64,000 nucleotides of DNA from Corallium rubrum (GCA_964035015.1 OZ035997.1:16103467-16167466); one strand, 5' to 3'. Numbered from the stretch's first letter, positions 23,078 to 37,600 are shown. Numbers and translations: made by a program. The notes: a model not told the origin generated them from the sequence alone.

Positions 23078-23321
23078 CATAGAGAGCATATAAATACTAG
23101 AGGGGGCATTGGCGGGAAAATTTGGTAACCATATGGGAGCCGCCATTACCTATGATATTTCAGTCAATTGGTTGGCAAATGTACTAGACCCAGTCCTTTG
23201 CCAACCAACGCGCCTAATGTTTGCCTCCAAAAATATCCAAGATGGCAGCGTTCCGTTGGTTACCCATGGTTGACTGAAATTAGGATAGGATGCCCCCTCC
23301 AGTATTTATATGATCTCTATG
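23078..23321. mobile_element. MITE with 30-bp terminal inverted repeats
   Basis: CATAGAGAGCATATAAATAC at the left pairs with GTATTTATATGATCTCTATG at the right, both continuing through GGGGGCAT/ATGCCCCC. Inner arms also pair around TTGGTTGGCAAA. No ORF of note. Confidence 0.85.
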
Positions 23322-24902
23322 ACTTACCTACCTTTGGTTCATTTATGGTTACGTTGCGTTTATACAGAAATGAGTTTTTTTCCACGACGGCAGTAAGTGC
23401 CATAAGTGTTGCCTGATTGAGCCACAATTAAATTTCAGCGTAACTACACTTTAAACCCAGTGAAATTGAGCGAAAACCCAGCTACAATATATATAACAAA
23501 ACACTTAATGCCTGGTCCCTCGGAAAACCACTGAGTTAGTTATGTTTTCTCAAGAGTCTCGCGATGTTTCCCGAGATCAGACATGATTACTGTATGTGTA
23601 TATTAAATACACAGATCGCGAATCTCAGTAAAGGCACTCGCACTTTGTATTATGGTATACCTAACTTGAGTAAAACTTGCGTTCTTGCTAACTTACTTAA
23701 AGTTGTTATTATTTTGTATTGTTTTGCACGATATACATGTAGCAATGTATAAGCTGAGGTGGCCCTTTACACGAGCCCAGGTCAGCTCGCCAACCCGGTT
23801 GGCTGCTTTTTCTCCCCAACTGAGTTGGGAATGTTTTTCTGTCAGAACAGAGCTCTGGTGTCAAGACATGTGGTCGATTATTATTCACTAAACAACATGG
23901 CAAACAACACGGCTAATGATGTTGAAAAACGTCGTAAGCAAATTTCGATTGTTTCAGTTGCCTTGTATTCTCGCCAGCTATTCGTTCGCGTAAGCGAGAA
24001 AACAAGGCAACGATATCTGAATTAAGTCGACATTTTTGTAGTACATCTCAGTTTTGTAGTCTTTCTGAGACAGACTGTCAAATATTCGATCTTATCGCTA
24101 GACCACTGCCATGATTCATGAAAGTTGAGAATTATTTACTTTGCGAGCGCTCGGACTTGCCATGTTTACACAGGAGCTAGTCTGATTTGACAACTAACAA
24201 AATTGGCGCCAAAGACACGTTCGTAAGCGCCTGGGTACGAGATTGGACACAAATTATCATATTGCCGACAACGAAGAACACGAAAAAAGTGTAAGTTGGT
24301 CGAGGCGTAGCCGAGAATTTTCGAGTGCTCTCCAACTTCCCAAATGCATCTATAACTCAATGGAGCATGTCAAACCATGAACCGTTTCTTTTATAACAGA
24401 GAATCAGACACAAAACAACGGAAAACAATATTTATTTCACTGATTGAAAATGAGTTGTTTCTCATTACGCTTGAAATTACCGTGCTCCATCGAGTTATGG
24501 AGCACGCACGGTAGTCAATCAGAAACACCGTTATATTACATCGTATGTTATATATTTAAAAGCACTTAGTATCTTTTCTCGATCTGCATGGTACACAAGA
24601 ACTCGGTCAATGAAATTCAATGTCTTTTCAGGATTTTCAAGGACTGCGAAACTGTTGTCATTTGATGTTGAAGGGAGTACTGGTTGTTGTTTCAAAACAA
24701 TATTAAAAAATAAACACATTCTTCAAATTCCTTCTCCAGTTTTTGAAAAACCGTACGAAGGCAAATTAAAATACATAATTAAGCTGGAATCCCTGACCTG
24801 TCTACTCCCCACCCACTGTTCCCGTTTAGTGTTTAGGAACTAATCAAATACGCCAAGCTCTTGAAAATCCAACTTTACTAATCTTGGAAGTTAATCATTT
24901 AA

Positions 24903-25530
24903 GGTGGCTCCATACAGTTTCTAGAAAAATGGAAAATACAAGTTTGAGAGTCCAAAACACGTGCATAAACAATTCGGGAAAAGAATAAAACTAAATGTTA
25001 CCCATAGTTAAACATTCTGACAATCAAAACCTGTTTTCAATGACGTTTCAAAATGGCTGCCAATTACGCTTCAAATTAATTTAATTCGAAAGAAACTTTG
25101 GTGACCCCCCATTTTTTTTTCATTAAAACTTTTCTTGAAGTATACGTATGAGTAATCAATAGGCCGATTTTAAAAAATTCTGTAGATCCAATTTTTTTAA
25201 AATTAACAGACATGATTTTTTCGAGAAATAAATTATTCCTTCTACAGAATTTTTTTAAAATCGGCCCATTGATTACTCATACTTCAAAAAAAGTTTTCAT
25301 GAAAAAAAAAATTGGGGGTCACCAAAGTTTTTTTTCGAATTAAATTAGTTTGAAGGGTCATTGTTGCCATAGCAACAACTGTTGCTATTTATTTCGTAAC
25401 AGTTTTTGATTGTCATACTGTTTAACTATACATAACATTTAGTTTTATTCTTTTCCCGAATTGTTTATGCACGTGTTTTGGACTCTCAAAGTTGTATTTT
25501 CCATTTTTCAAGAAACTGTATGGAGCCACC
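24903..25530. mobile_element. MITE, GGTGGCTCCATACAG family, full copy
   Basis: The ends GGTGGCTCCATACAGTTTCT and its complement are followed inward by about 100 bp of inverted repeat (GTCCAAAACACGTGCATAAA and complement). Inside is a further inverted pair around AATCAATAGGCCGATTTTAA. The flanks are TAA on both sides, a 3-bp duplication compatible with PIF/Harbinger-type insertion (inference). A partial relative lies at 18,175-18,719. Confidence 0.82.
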
Positions 25531-25877
25531 TAAAACAGACCAGTGGTTCTAGTGTAGCGTCCAGCACAATGGGGACTTGTACTTAGTTTGTAGTCGAATG
25601 TACTGTAGTCGTGATTGTATAATTGACGTGTGATTATGTAAATAGCGTGAGCACTGTTGTGATACGGCAGTTGTTGTTGAGTTGTCGTCCAGTAAAGTAC
25701 ACCTTTTACAATCTGCCGTTGTGTCCTTTCTATCCCGGCTTGGGCGGCAATCAACACACTCAGGTTAACAACGAAACCTGCCTGAACATCGGCAAAACGT
25801 TACACTAGTTTCAGTTGAATTTATTTCTGGTCTTCTTCAGGTCGCTTTGACGAGCAGTCGCGTGTAGCTATATAATT

Positions 25878-26069
25878 GAGGTTCAGATCACACTTTCACT
25901 ACCGCTACCATAAATATAATTAAGCATGTCAAATATTGTTTTTACGTTCAGTAATGGTCGCAGGTCTCAAACCTGGATTAAAACCAACTACGACAACAGG
26001 ACGAAAAAAACGAACATTACACCAGCTTAACCACATTTACGGTAGCAGTGGAAGTGTGATCTGAACCTC
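25878..26069. mobile_element. Foldback MITE, 192 bp
   Basis: GAGGTTCAGATCACACTTTC with CTACCGCTACC at the left is mirrored by GGTAGCAGTGGAAGTGTGAT and CTGAACCTC at the right. No coding content. It lies just upstream of the 204-aa gene. Confidence 0.85.
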
Positions 26070-26215
26070 GCTAACTTGTGCTACAAATTAATAAGTCGCG
26101 CGCGCTTTAATTGGCTGGTTCGACTCCGAAACTACTAGTACGTCACAATGAGTTAATTAAACATTCGTAACTTGGATGAATCTAAAATTGGGCTTGTGTT
26201 ATTTTATTTACTAAG

Positions 26216-28116
26216 ATGCAATTTCAGGGCAGAAAACTCCAACGGTGGAGAAGAGCACGAACTACGGCGTTAAATGATTTCGTGGTTAAGGATCTTAAAG
26301 AAGCTGCTATTGGCACAAAAGGAAGATATTCTCCAACAAGATCTGCAGATCCTCAGCCTGTCGGTTTGGTATTTCAAAAACCATTAGCCAATCATGTAAG
26401 AATAACTAGCTCAGTATTCCTAGAAAAAGCGCTAGTGATCTGCATCATGAGTGCAGTGTGTATAAAAGGTCTGTTCTATGGAAGGTATATAAAATGCAGC
26501 GAGTTATCGGTGCTGTAGTTATTGGGTACATCCTGGATTTCCTTACGTGAAGCTCATCGCCTGTTTTTAAGACAACGTTTCCATTGACTTATTTCTCCAA
26601 ATTTCATCAACACCGTCTGTGACAGATCACTGCATGTCTGTGCTATAGGTATTCAAACAAGGTATTGTCTGAAAAAAAAATGGTCACTTACGAACTGAGT
26701 GTTATTTGCCCGACAGCCTGAGTATTAATAGTTGGTTTGTACCAAGGAATGAATATACATTCTGAGTCTTCGTCGTGGGGTGAATACATCACCACACTCC
26801 TAGACTAAATTAAAAACAAGAAAGCGTAAGGTAAACGTATTCCCCAAATTTCTAATCCTATAACCGTATAATAGTTTACTGGTAACTGGCAAATGACATG
26901 CAGGGAACACACGTACGGTGTACATGTACAGGGATTACATATGAGCAAGAGCATACAGGTGACAGCGTAACTCGCGACTTGTCGAGCAGTCGAAATGACA
27001 TTTCTTTTCAGATGTCCTATACAAAAGACCAATTACTGTACTACACAAGGATTTTAGAAAACATAAAACTCTTTTCCGTTCAAGAGGAGTCTTGACTGTT
27101 GTCAATTCTTGGGCAAAAACATTAACAAAACCTTTTCGGAATGCAATTCTTTGACAAAACGTACTTCACTCCATTTTTTCCACTCATGCATTTCCACTAT
27201 TTCCGCCATTGCCTATTAAGAGGAATCAGGATGGGACTTAGACCATTACAACAATGACAAATCCGTATGACATAGACAACAAATAAATATATAGACAGTG
27301 CAATATAAATAATTTTTTGTACAAGCTGTATATAGAAAGGGTATATGTTAAGAACGTTTTTGTGAATGCTATATTGAAGTTAGAGATTTTTGTATCTACT
27401 GCGCATGCGCTAGTAGATACATTGCTGTCGTGCGTGTAAGTTAAGTTAAGTTAAGTTAAGTTAAGTTAAGTTAAGTTAAGTTAAGTTAAGTTAAGTTAAG
27501 TTAAGTTAAGTTAAGTTAAGTTAAGCTAAGTTAAGTTAAGTTAACAATAGAATAACTTCGGAGCCAATGAGAATGCAGGGTTAAACGACAATGTACCGAA
27601 TGTTAGCGGATGGGCACAACTTACCGAGTGATAGCGGAATACTGTAGATCTAGTCGTTTTCCGAAGTGATTTTAAATTATAGATGGCCAAGATGTCTTAG
27701 CTATAAGTTTATAGGATCTGACATGTCAACTGTACACTTGTAACATTAGTTAAAAGGCTATTCAGATTTCAGAAAGATCTTGATTCGAAGCCAAACAAGC
27801 ACTCGCTCTGTCTTTTCGTCCATGGAAAGCTTGTCGCTTGAGCGAGAAAGTCGAGGCGCGTGGTTTTATTTACGCGATGCTGAACTACTAAATTGAGAAT
27901 GTTGTTACAACTTGTACCGTAGCGCAGTAGATACATGCACGCTGAGCGTGCCTATCTATTTCTTAAAAATGCTCTCTACTAGCTAGACTGATATATATTT
28001 ACAATAATTTAAAGATGTGATAAGCAGGACCATATTATTAACCTTTCCACTAAATATAATTCCGCTTTCCAGATTAATCTCTTTCATGACCATCGGGTTT
28101 ATATGCAAATATCCAC

Positions 28117-28151
<35 letters not shown>

Positions 28152-28604
28152 CTACAGACGGTACCGTTTCGGCCTTTCGGGCCTCATCAGTGTAGTGCTG
28201 ATGAGCAGGATGAAGGTAACTGCTTATGAGTCACCTTTGATGCCTCACAAAATGTGGGACATCAAAACCATGCCAGGGCGCTCAAACTGCAAGCAGTGAG
28301 CGTGCGCACAATGCGTAAGCGGCAATGGCTCATCCTGTAGAGCGCTCAATATGACCTAACGGTCATAGAGCGATATCTAACTACAGACGGTACCGTTTCG
28401 GCCTTTCGGGCCTCATCAGTGTAGTGCTGATGAGCAGGATGAAGGTAACTGCTTATGAGTCACCTTTGATGCCTCACAAAATGTGGGACATCAAAACCAT
28501 GCCAGGGCGCTCAAACTGCAAGCAGTGAGCGTGCGCACAATGCGTAAGCGGCAATGGCTCATCCTGTAGAGCACTCAATATGACCTAACGGTCATAGAGC
28601 GATA

Positions 28605-28644
<40 letters not shown>

Positions 28645-31600
28645 GTGGTATTACATTATTTCTATTTTTTGACTGATCAGTGTTCCCTCTTCATTTTTTA
28701 TTACTCTTGTTGCAATATAGGCATATGCTATTTGGAATCCTGAGCCAGGCCGAAGAAAAACCCAAAGCAGATTTCCAATGCTTGCATCCCACATGAGTAT
28801 GAAATTATTCCATAGTTTTCTTTTAATGCTATCATTTATGCACATATTGCTTCCAATTTACCACTGTAGAAGTCTATTAATGTTCTAATAATGCTTTAGA
28901 AATGACAAATTTCAGCTGCGGAGAGCCATTAAAAGAATGTCCATGGGATCGTGAAGGTAACCAAGACCTATCAAATTAAACTTTTTATGTGTCGAATATA
29001 ATACAAATTTAGGTCTGCCTAGGTTATTGCATTCGATCTCTCGTTCAAACGTTGTATTTAATGTGGTTGAATAATGGGGCCGTCAGCACTTCAAGGCCAT
29101 GTCCACACTAATCCGTTTTCAAACGAAAACGGTTAAGACTTTCGTCCACACTAATCCGACGTCTTCGGTGACCCAAAATGGAACGTTTCGAAAACGGTCT
29201 CCAGAGTGGACACATCCGAAGACACCTATTTTCTGCACTGGGCGGACGGCGAAATCGAAGTTTTTCGAAAACGCTGACGTCACGACGATTATGTGATTTG
29301 GGTTCCAGTCACCCACGGCCTTTGTTCAGGGTCGTTTCAGCGTTTTAATGTGGATGGCAAAAACGATTCGAAAACGATAGTGTGGACGGAAAACTTTTGA
29401 TACGTTTTCGATACGCGAGGTCTCCATTTTCGTTTGAAAACGGATTAGTGTGGACCATTGAACTCTAAGTAAACTGGAACGATAACTCGATGGCGTATCA
29501 TGAAGCCAAAAATGGCGGACATGGGGGCCGCCATGCACGTCAATCCCAGTCCCTTTTACTTTATAGCCGAGAGAAAATGAAGCTGAATTTGGTGAACTGG
29601 GTTGCAAAAACAGCTTGAAATCAAACAAAAACTGAACTTGTTAACCACTTTTAGGCTTAAATCAAATTCCAATATACCGTAGAGTGGTGAACACTGACAT
29701 GACGAGTAAAAACAAGGAAAACAGCAAAAATATAAGCTCTCAAATGAAAGTCAACAATACGCAACCAAAATTGCCATTGGTTTGGACAAATATAAAGAAA
29801 ATACATATGAAACCCAGGTTTAAAATGAAGAGGTTGTTTATAAAAACAGTTGGCTTTTAAATTTCTCAATTTTCAGTAGGAAAAAACCCAACAAAATGCA
29901 CTTTACCGTGTGTTATTACAGCTCTGGAATTACTCTTCGTATCGAAAAATGTCAGATTTAGCATTTCCACAACTGAAACTTGAGTAAAGCTATAATTTAG
30001 CATTATCTTATTACTAATTCTTGGCAAGACAACCTTCAAACGTTTGAGATAACAAAGAAAAATAAGAGAAACCTGCATTTTCCGTACGAGTTTCGGAGTC
30101 GAATTTTGCTTTTGTTCGGCAGATATTTCGTCATTCAATCCATTTTCGTGTGTAGAAATTGTTCAGGTACAAGGCCAATAAGCTCAATACATACTATCTT
30201 CTTCGTTATCATCTAAGTAGATAACCCCCCCCCCCCCCCCATATACCGACGGAAGTAGTTAATATTCAGCGTGACTCACGCATGACTCACGCATGACTCA
30301 CGCCTGTGACATGATTGGGCAAGATTGGAATAATTATAGTATACATGAAGCTATATAAGCTCGGACATTACGATGTCAGCATTACACCTGGTCTGGTCAG
30401 CTAAGTTTGTTGGAGGAATCTACACTTGTTCGAGACTTTCGAGAGAGATTTTGTTGAAAGCATTAGAACTGAGACATGAATACTCGACGATCTAGAAACC
30501 GTAAATATGAAGCCTGGGGAAATAAAGTACATGTCGACGAAGTGTCCGTTGTCGAATACCAAAAGCTGTTTCCATTGATAGAGACCATATACACAGACGC
30601 CATCGCCACTGAAATCGAGAAATTATGCGAAGAAAACTGTTGTGGTTGTAAGATTGATCACCCCAGTCAGCGCCAGCATGATTGCCTCATGATGACCGAG
30701 GAAGAAAGATGGGAATTGTACTGCAAAGATGCCATTGCATTTGTAAACGATAAACGATTGATTTGGGACGAGTTTATTGAAGCGACAAGAGTACTGAAGA
30801 TCAGGTGTCATAAAGACGCTCTTGAACGTTTAAGACATTTAGAAAACACGTCAGAGTCCATATTGTATGCACTGTGGCAATTGTATAGTAATGCGGAGAA
30901 TCCAGAAATGAAATGTATTCTAGGATATCTTTCTTATTGGAGAGAAACTAATAAATGATTTTCTTGTATAAATGTTGTGTTTTGTCTTATTATGGCTAAT
31001 AATTGTAGATTTCAAAGCAAACCTTCGTTTATTCGTAGGAAGATAGAATGAAGAATCACTTCGAGAAATCGTGAAAAGAACGATTTTAAGTGTCGATATA
31101 TAAAGGCAAAGCAGTTTATTACTTTGAAAGCTACGCTTTCTGTTACTAAGTGTGATATTTGCATATTTATCCTCAGTGCCACGTGCAGGAGACAAAAGAA
31201 AAAACTCATTAGGGGTCATTAAGAGGATTAAGCGCTTAGGCAAGTCTAGGCGATGTCATTAGCAGTGTTACCATAGCGTCCTTCATTCGTCTCAGGCTCC
31301 TTTGGGACCCTCTACTATTACTCAGACCCCCGTGTAATACGTCATACACTGTTAAAAAAATTTCTGTTTTTTTACAGTAAAAAGTACTGGCAGCTTGGAC
31401 GCCAGAGAAAGTACTGTAAATTAACAGAAACTGTTAATTAAAAAATTACTGTATTTTTACAGTAAAATTACTGTTTATTTGTAAACAGACAAAATACTGT
31501 AATTCTACAGAACAGAAACTGTTCTTTCATAAGTTTCTGTAATTTCACAGAAAACATTGTTGTAGCAAAAACACCGCTCTTCAAAAGAGCGCTACTCTAC

Positions 31601-34600
31601 AAAAATCCTGTAGAATGTTTAGTGCATTTAATTATAAACAAACACATCACAGACAAATCTCGCATCAAGTTTAATAAAAACATATAAAACATAGGTTTTA
31701 TTAAAGCATTTATTATAACAGGGTTTATTATAAAAATAACATTTGCCCCTATATATATATATATATATATATATATTCGAATCAATACTTTAAAGCAAAT
31801 AAAACCATTCGAATCAATACTTTAAAGCAAATAAAACCATTGAGTCAGTAAATTGATATTTAACCATCACCACAGTACTGATGTTCTAAAATCACATGTG
31901 ACCAGATGGGAATTGCATTTGACCACATGTTATTTTGGAAGACCACATTGAATTTTTCAAGGGTGCACACTGTACCATCACAAATCGATGTTTTATCTTT
32001 TTTGTGATAACATGTAATTTCACATAATTGTAGCTGATGGGAGACAATCGCAATTAATCATTGTGGATGATGTGATGAAACCAAAAAGCATAGTACCAAA
32101 CATTTATATGTATCACTCAAATTAGCTTTATTTAAAACGTTTAAAATATTAATTGTGTCATTTGTCATAGGAATTGGGTTACAAACATGCCATTTGCGAA
32201 TAATTTTGCACTCTAGTTGACAAGAACAAAAACACCAGATCGAGGCTTTGTGCAAAGTTATGATGTTTTTATATTAAGCTTGATATGAAGCCTCGATCCT
32301 GTGTTCATGTTCTTGTCAACTGCAGCACAATTCGGAAAAGGCCTATTGCTTAGCTTTTTTCAGAATCCCTGTTTCCTCAGCTTTATAAAATGTTTTAAAT
32401 TCTGGTTTCAGTCCAGAAGATAATTCGGTCTCACAAAAACACATATAGCTTTCAACAACATTACAAAGTATAAAATATAAAATTGTTCTACTAACTTAAA
32501 CTTAAAAGCAACCTGTACTTGTATGCTTCATTCACTTTCAAAATCTTTCAAACAATTAACCAACAACACTCCATCCACTTTCAAAATCTTTCAAACAATT
32601 AACCAATGATAAAACTTTTGGGTTAACTTTGTGAGATTTTCCTTTGGTTTTTGTAGATTTGCTACCCTTTTCTGGATTAAGTTTCACAAAACACCTACAA
32701 AAAAACCCTCAAATTAACAAAAAAGAAATAAATTACAAATCAGTTTACAGTATGTGTCCCTTTGAGCATTGCTATATGTATAAAATAATCAAATCAAGTG
32801 GTTAGAATAGAACTGTATACCGTATGGCATAAATACCACTATTTACTACAATAACATACCTTTGAATAAACTCTAGAGTGGCTGCCGAACATTCTGGATA
32901 CTGTATGTTAAGACAGTAGGCTAATATGCTGCAAAAAGCACCATTACTGCCTCCAACATTGAGGTCAAAGATTTGTTAACAACAGCATGGTCAATTATAA
33001 TGGCAAATCTCTCAGTTACAAGTTTTTCACCTACAAAAATACAAAATACCACAATTAGCTGTTTTCTGGGGTTTTTCCACAATGTAATACAAGCAGACAT
33101 TTTTATTATTTTACTCTGGCAAATTCCAGACAACTGTATCAATAGTTGTTGTTAACTACACTACCTGCCCGTCTGTCTAGTTAAAAACTCATTCACTAAT
33201 TACCTAATAATTCGTGAGTTTTTAGCCTATTAAATCATTGATAATATGTCATGTGAAGCGACTTTATACCTGATAAAACACTCCTCATTAGTATTCTTTT
33301 TATAAAATCTTCTACTTAGTATTCTTTATATAGAGAATACTAATAAAGCCGTGTTTGAAGCTGTTCAATAAACTTGCAGTGCATGTTTTATTAGGTCTAA
33401 AACCACTTACTGTAAACCTAATAAAACACTCCTGCTCCTTTATTAAACAGTACTTATCCCTTTGACTACTGAAACAGTCACTCAAACGTATGGCAGACGA
33501 TTTGACTTGTCAAGGGAGAGCTCCAGTAGTGAAAGGCTTAAAAACTACCCCATTAAGCATTTGAACAATGTTACTTTTACAAGAGAGATCTCCAGTAATG
33601 AAAGTCCCCCCACACTCCATTTATTTGTCCTATTGGAAAGAACGTTGAAAATGGTTTTCGGTTCTTGATCTAATTTTCAAGATATTTCAATTTGTTATTC
33701 AAATGTCTGTAATCTACATCACACATGCATAAAGGACTTATCAAGAAATCATTTAAAAGTTAACTTTGTTGTTATAGGAGCCATGCCAGTCCAGTATAGA
33801 AAACTCTAATTGGCCTGGCTAGCCAGGCGCTCTACCAACTTAGGCTACTGAGCTACAGCTCAAGTTGGGAGCAGGTCTTGAAATTATGGTACTTATTTCA
33901 AGACCTAGAACACCGGACTAACAAACCGGAGTTTGTTGGGTTTGAGTCGCACCCAGGACAATTAGAGTTTTCTATACTGGACTGGCCAATATAGACCTAA
34001 TACCATATTATCATTCACCTGAGTTCACTGTCTCGTAATAATTGAATGCAAAGATATCCAGATAACATTCTGTCAAAGCTCATTATGCATGTGTGACATA
34101 GATTACAGACACTCGAATGACAAACAAATCAAAATATCTTAAAAACCAGGCAGAGACAAACATGTAGAAAAGGGTTACATTATCATTTTAATAATCTGAT
34201 TACTAAAATGTGCAAATCTCTGAGTAGTGACATTTATGGGCAGCATCGTATGAACGCGCAAACTGATTAGTAATTTACTGTTTTCATAACAAGATAAAAT
34301 TTGTATTTTCAAACCAACATATAATTGTGATTTTTTTCACAGAATGATCAACAAGTAATGTATGAGATGAAACAGTGAAAAGTGATAAACTGCCAATAGT
34401 GTGATGTTTTATGCTGACGTTTCGAGTGAAGGCCCTTCATCAGAGCCTTCGCTCAAAACGTCAGCATAAAACATCACACTATTGGCAGTTTATCACTTTT
34501 CGCTGTTTCATCTTGTATTTTAAACTGCTCACGCAGCACTAAAACTTTTTGAACAAGTAATGTAGTTTGATATTCTTACCAAATAGAGCAATAAAAGGAC

Positions 34601-37600
34601 AGTCTGGACAATTCACCAAGGCATCATTAACTGTTTCACTTTCCTAAAAAATAAAAAATATAACTCAATGACAAGTTAATACACCCTATTGTTTTTGTAT
34701 CTCTAATAGTCTCAGAATAAACATAAGCACTTCGCTCACACTCACCGCACATCGTAAGACTTTTTCACTCATGCAAGAAAGTATTACTGTCGTGGCAATA
34801 GAAGCGTTCCTAAAATAATTGTGCAGTTGTATTCCTCACGTTGAACAATTCATTTGATGAAAATATCGCTAAACTTCCTGTTCTGAATTCTGTTTTGAAT
34901 TTGATTGGTGTTTCGCAAATAATCCTTTCTCTTATTGGTTATTCAAAAACCAGGAACCAATCAAATTCAAAACAGAAAGTTTAGCAATAATAAACAGGAA
35001 GTTCATCAAATCAATTGATCAATTTGAACAAATGAATTGCACAATTATTTTAGGAACGCTTCTATTGCCACGACAGTAAACACATTAGATATTTGTCTTA
35101 CATGCCACAAACGAGAAATGTGACTGCAAATGGGAGCTATCCCCTTAACCCTTTAATGCCCAGAAGAAGTTCTCCTACGGGCGAGTAAAATCATCTGGAA
35201 TTAGCCAGAGTAAAATCTGTAAAGTCCAGTTGGGCATTAAAGGGTTAAACAATCGACCATAAATGAAATTTTGCTATGATACATGTAGGTCTCAAACTCA
35301 CTAGGCTTAAACAAAAACAAATATTACTTACATCAAAAAATCTTATCATATTATCCTCTTCTTCATCAAAATAGGCAAGAAGTAGAAGACAGACACCAGC
35401 CATTATAGCAGCTTTACTCTCTTGCAATGCCATGGTATCTTCAATGAGTTTGATTGACTGTTTCACTTTCTTTTTGGACACTTCCTGCTTCATGTAATCA
35501 TAAATTACACTTGACTTCTGCTCAACAGTTTTTTGAAAGACAGCTTGAAGCTGAAACCCCATTAGCTCTTCAAAATGCTGCAGCAAATAATCTTTACAAA
35601 ATAGAAATGGCCACAACTCTTTAATTTCGTTAATTGTAGGTGGCATAGGTTTCTGTCTGTTGATAAGTAGTCGTTGGGAGGTATATGTTTGCTTCATAAG
35701 AAGTTTGACCTTGGGTTTATCTACAACATCTTTTGGATGCTCTCTAATTAGCCACTGCTGTTTCTCTTTCTGCGTTTCGTCATTTTCATTTTCAGGAAAG
35801 GCATCTGGTTGCCAGTTGACACATCCATAAGAATCGCTAACAGGTTTCTTCATTTTGGCAGGTGGCTCAGAATTTCCATCATCTGCAGCCAATTTTGCAA
35901 GAATGGAGCTTGATTTGGATTTCTTCCTACTAAGATTGAATAATCTTTCCTCCAATTGTTTACGGAGAGATTCATACCCTGTACCAACAACAGTATCCCC
36001 TACAATGTCACAAAATGACTCTTTGTACTTAGTTACAACCATATTTGCAATTTTTGACAAGTTTTCCCTTCCAGGTAGAGTTGAGTGGTTTCTTATACTA
36101 TCACATAAGATTCGCACCATTTCGCATCGATCACGTGGCTTTGGTCTAACTTTTCGTTCACACGCATCAATTAGAGATTGCGGCATTTTAGACCATGGAA
36201 TTTCAAATTGCTGAACCCAGTATCCATGCTGCAACTTATCAGTTTTCTTGGTACTGCTACATGTATCTGGACTTGTTGTTGGAGTATCCATGTCACTCAA
36301 AGTTGATGGAGTACTACAGCGTGAAGAACATGGGGAGTCGAAGCTGTCTCCACCATAGGCATAGGTTGCTTCGCTGGAGCTGTCAGTGGAAAGGTGTGGT
36401 GACTTATTGGTTTGGGCATCGTTATCTTAAATAAAGAATCATCATATTACCACTTAAGTGTGGTTCTGTAACAACTATCTTCAATTTTTTCAATATAGTA
36501 ACCCTACTTTATCATTGGTTTACCCATTTTTGAAATAGCTCCAGTTTTAGATGACACTACTTTTGAGTTTTGACAAATAAAAAAGTCTAAATTTGATTAC
36601 ATTCAGTCCAAACAGTCCATTAAGTCCAAACAGTACATTCTATTTTTGTACATGGTGGAATATAAATTAGTTTAGTATATATTAGAACTTTATGAAGTAC
36701 TTGAACTGGATCTCATTTCAAAGTTGCATAATCAATGAAGTTAATAGATGAGGTTTACAGTAAAATATAGCAAGGGCCCTGCAATAACATTTTCATTTAA
36801 GTAATTATAGTATTAATTGAAATTACTTAAAATTGTCGAAGCCAAACAAACTCGATCAGATGATTATGATGATTAAGAACACTTCACCTAGTTTGAGTTT
36901 TCCTGTAATAGCACAAAGAAACCCCATGGCACACAACTCACAAGTGGTTGTCAAAAATAATTATCTGAGCAAAAATGCATTTGCTAAAATACATAACCAT
37001 TATTGTGGGATAATCTAGTCCATACAAGATAAAGTTGTAAACATTATAAAAATAATTTTAATGTAATTTCAATTTCTGTTTTGTCATTAAAGATTGAGTG
37101 TCAAGGTACAGTAATGCATTGCACACTTGTGTTATTGTTTACAATCCAGTATTAGTCTAGTGCTAGGGCTTATTTAACAACAAATAACCATAAAAATATT
37201 TTGCACGGTTTACTTGTCATATAAATATGTATCGTAAAAATAAACATACTTAACATGTTGAAAATATCCAAGGGATTATAAAATAAACTTCTCAGTTACT
37301 TGGTCTATAAAATGAGCCCACAAAGCATTGGCTTGACACCCATCCTCTAAAATCCCAATTTTTCCAATATGAGCAGTCTGTAGTTTTGCACCAAACAAAA
37401 CAGTCAAACAATATTAAAATATCAAATGAAGGCAATGAAAACACATTCCAAGTTGAAATCTTCCCATGTGTAACAAAAATTATTTTAGAAAATCCTTTGT
37501 TTTCTGGCGCACTTTTGCTTGCATAAAGACAGAAAGTATATCTGACTATTTTCAAAATTTCTATTGTTAGAGAAATGTCATTGCAGTTCCTTTATAATAT

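Larger units (their letters stand above)
22677..26215. other. Intergenic region between CKS1 and the 204-aa gene
   Basis: No supported exon. It holds several foldback elements (listed separately). At 23,890-23,930 a short ATG-led stretch ends at a GTAAGC donor-like site, but nothing links it to another exon. Confidence 0.55.
28151..28609 (-). mobile_element. Retrozyme: tandem dimer of a 229-bp monomer with hammerhead ribozymes
   Basis: Two 229-bp copies lie head to tail (units starting at 28152 and 28381) and differ by essentially one base in the AGAGC(G/A)CTCAAT segment. Each contains a complete type I hammerhead ribozyme on the minus strand. (TA)n tracts abut both sides (about 28,119-28,150 and 28,608-28,638). 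There is no ORF. This matches metazoan retrozymes, small non-autonomous retroelements whose tandem copies are transcribed, self-cleaved and circularised by the hammerheads. The strand given is that of the ribozymes. It lies in intron 1 of the 204-aa gene, antisense to it. The near-identity of the two copies suggests a recent insertion. Confidence 0.9.

Noticed and set aside
23889-23930. First exon of a gene starting MANNTANDVEKR with a GTAAGC donor
   Set aside because: No downstream exon in matching phase was found, and it sits in repeat-like DNA.
29657-30138. Two ORFs (70 and 90 aa, minus) next to the Polinton
   Set aside because: They lie within the older inverted-repeat element and show no domain or splice context.
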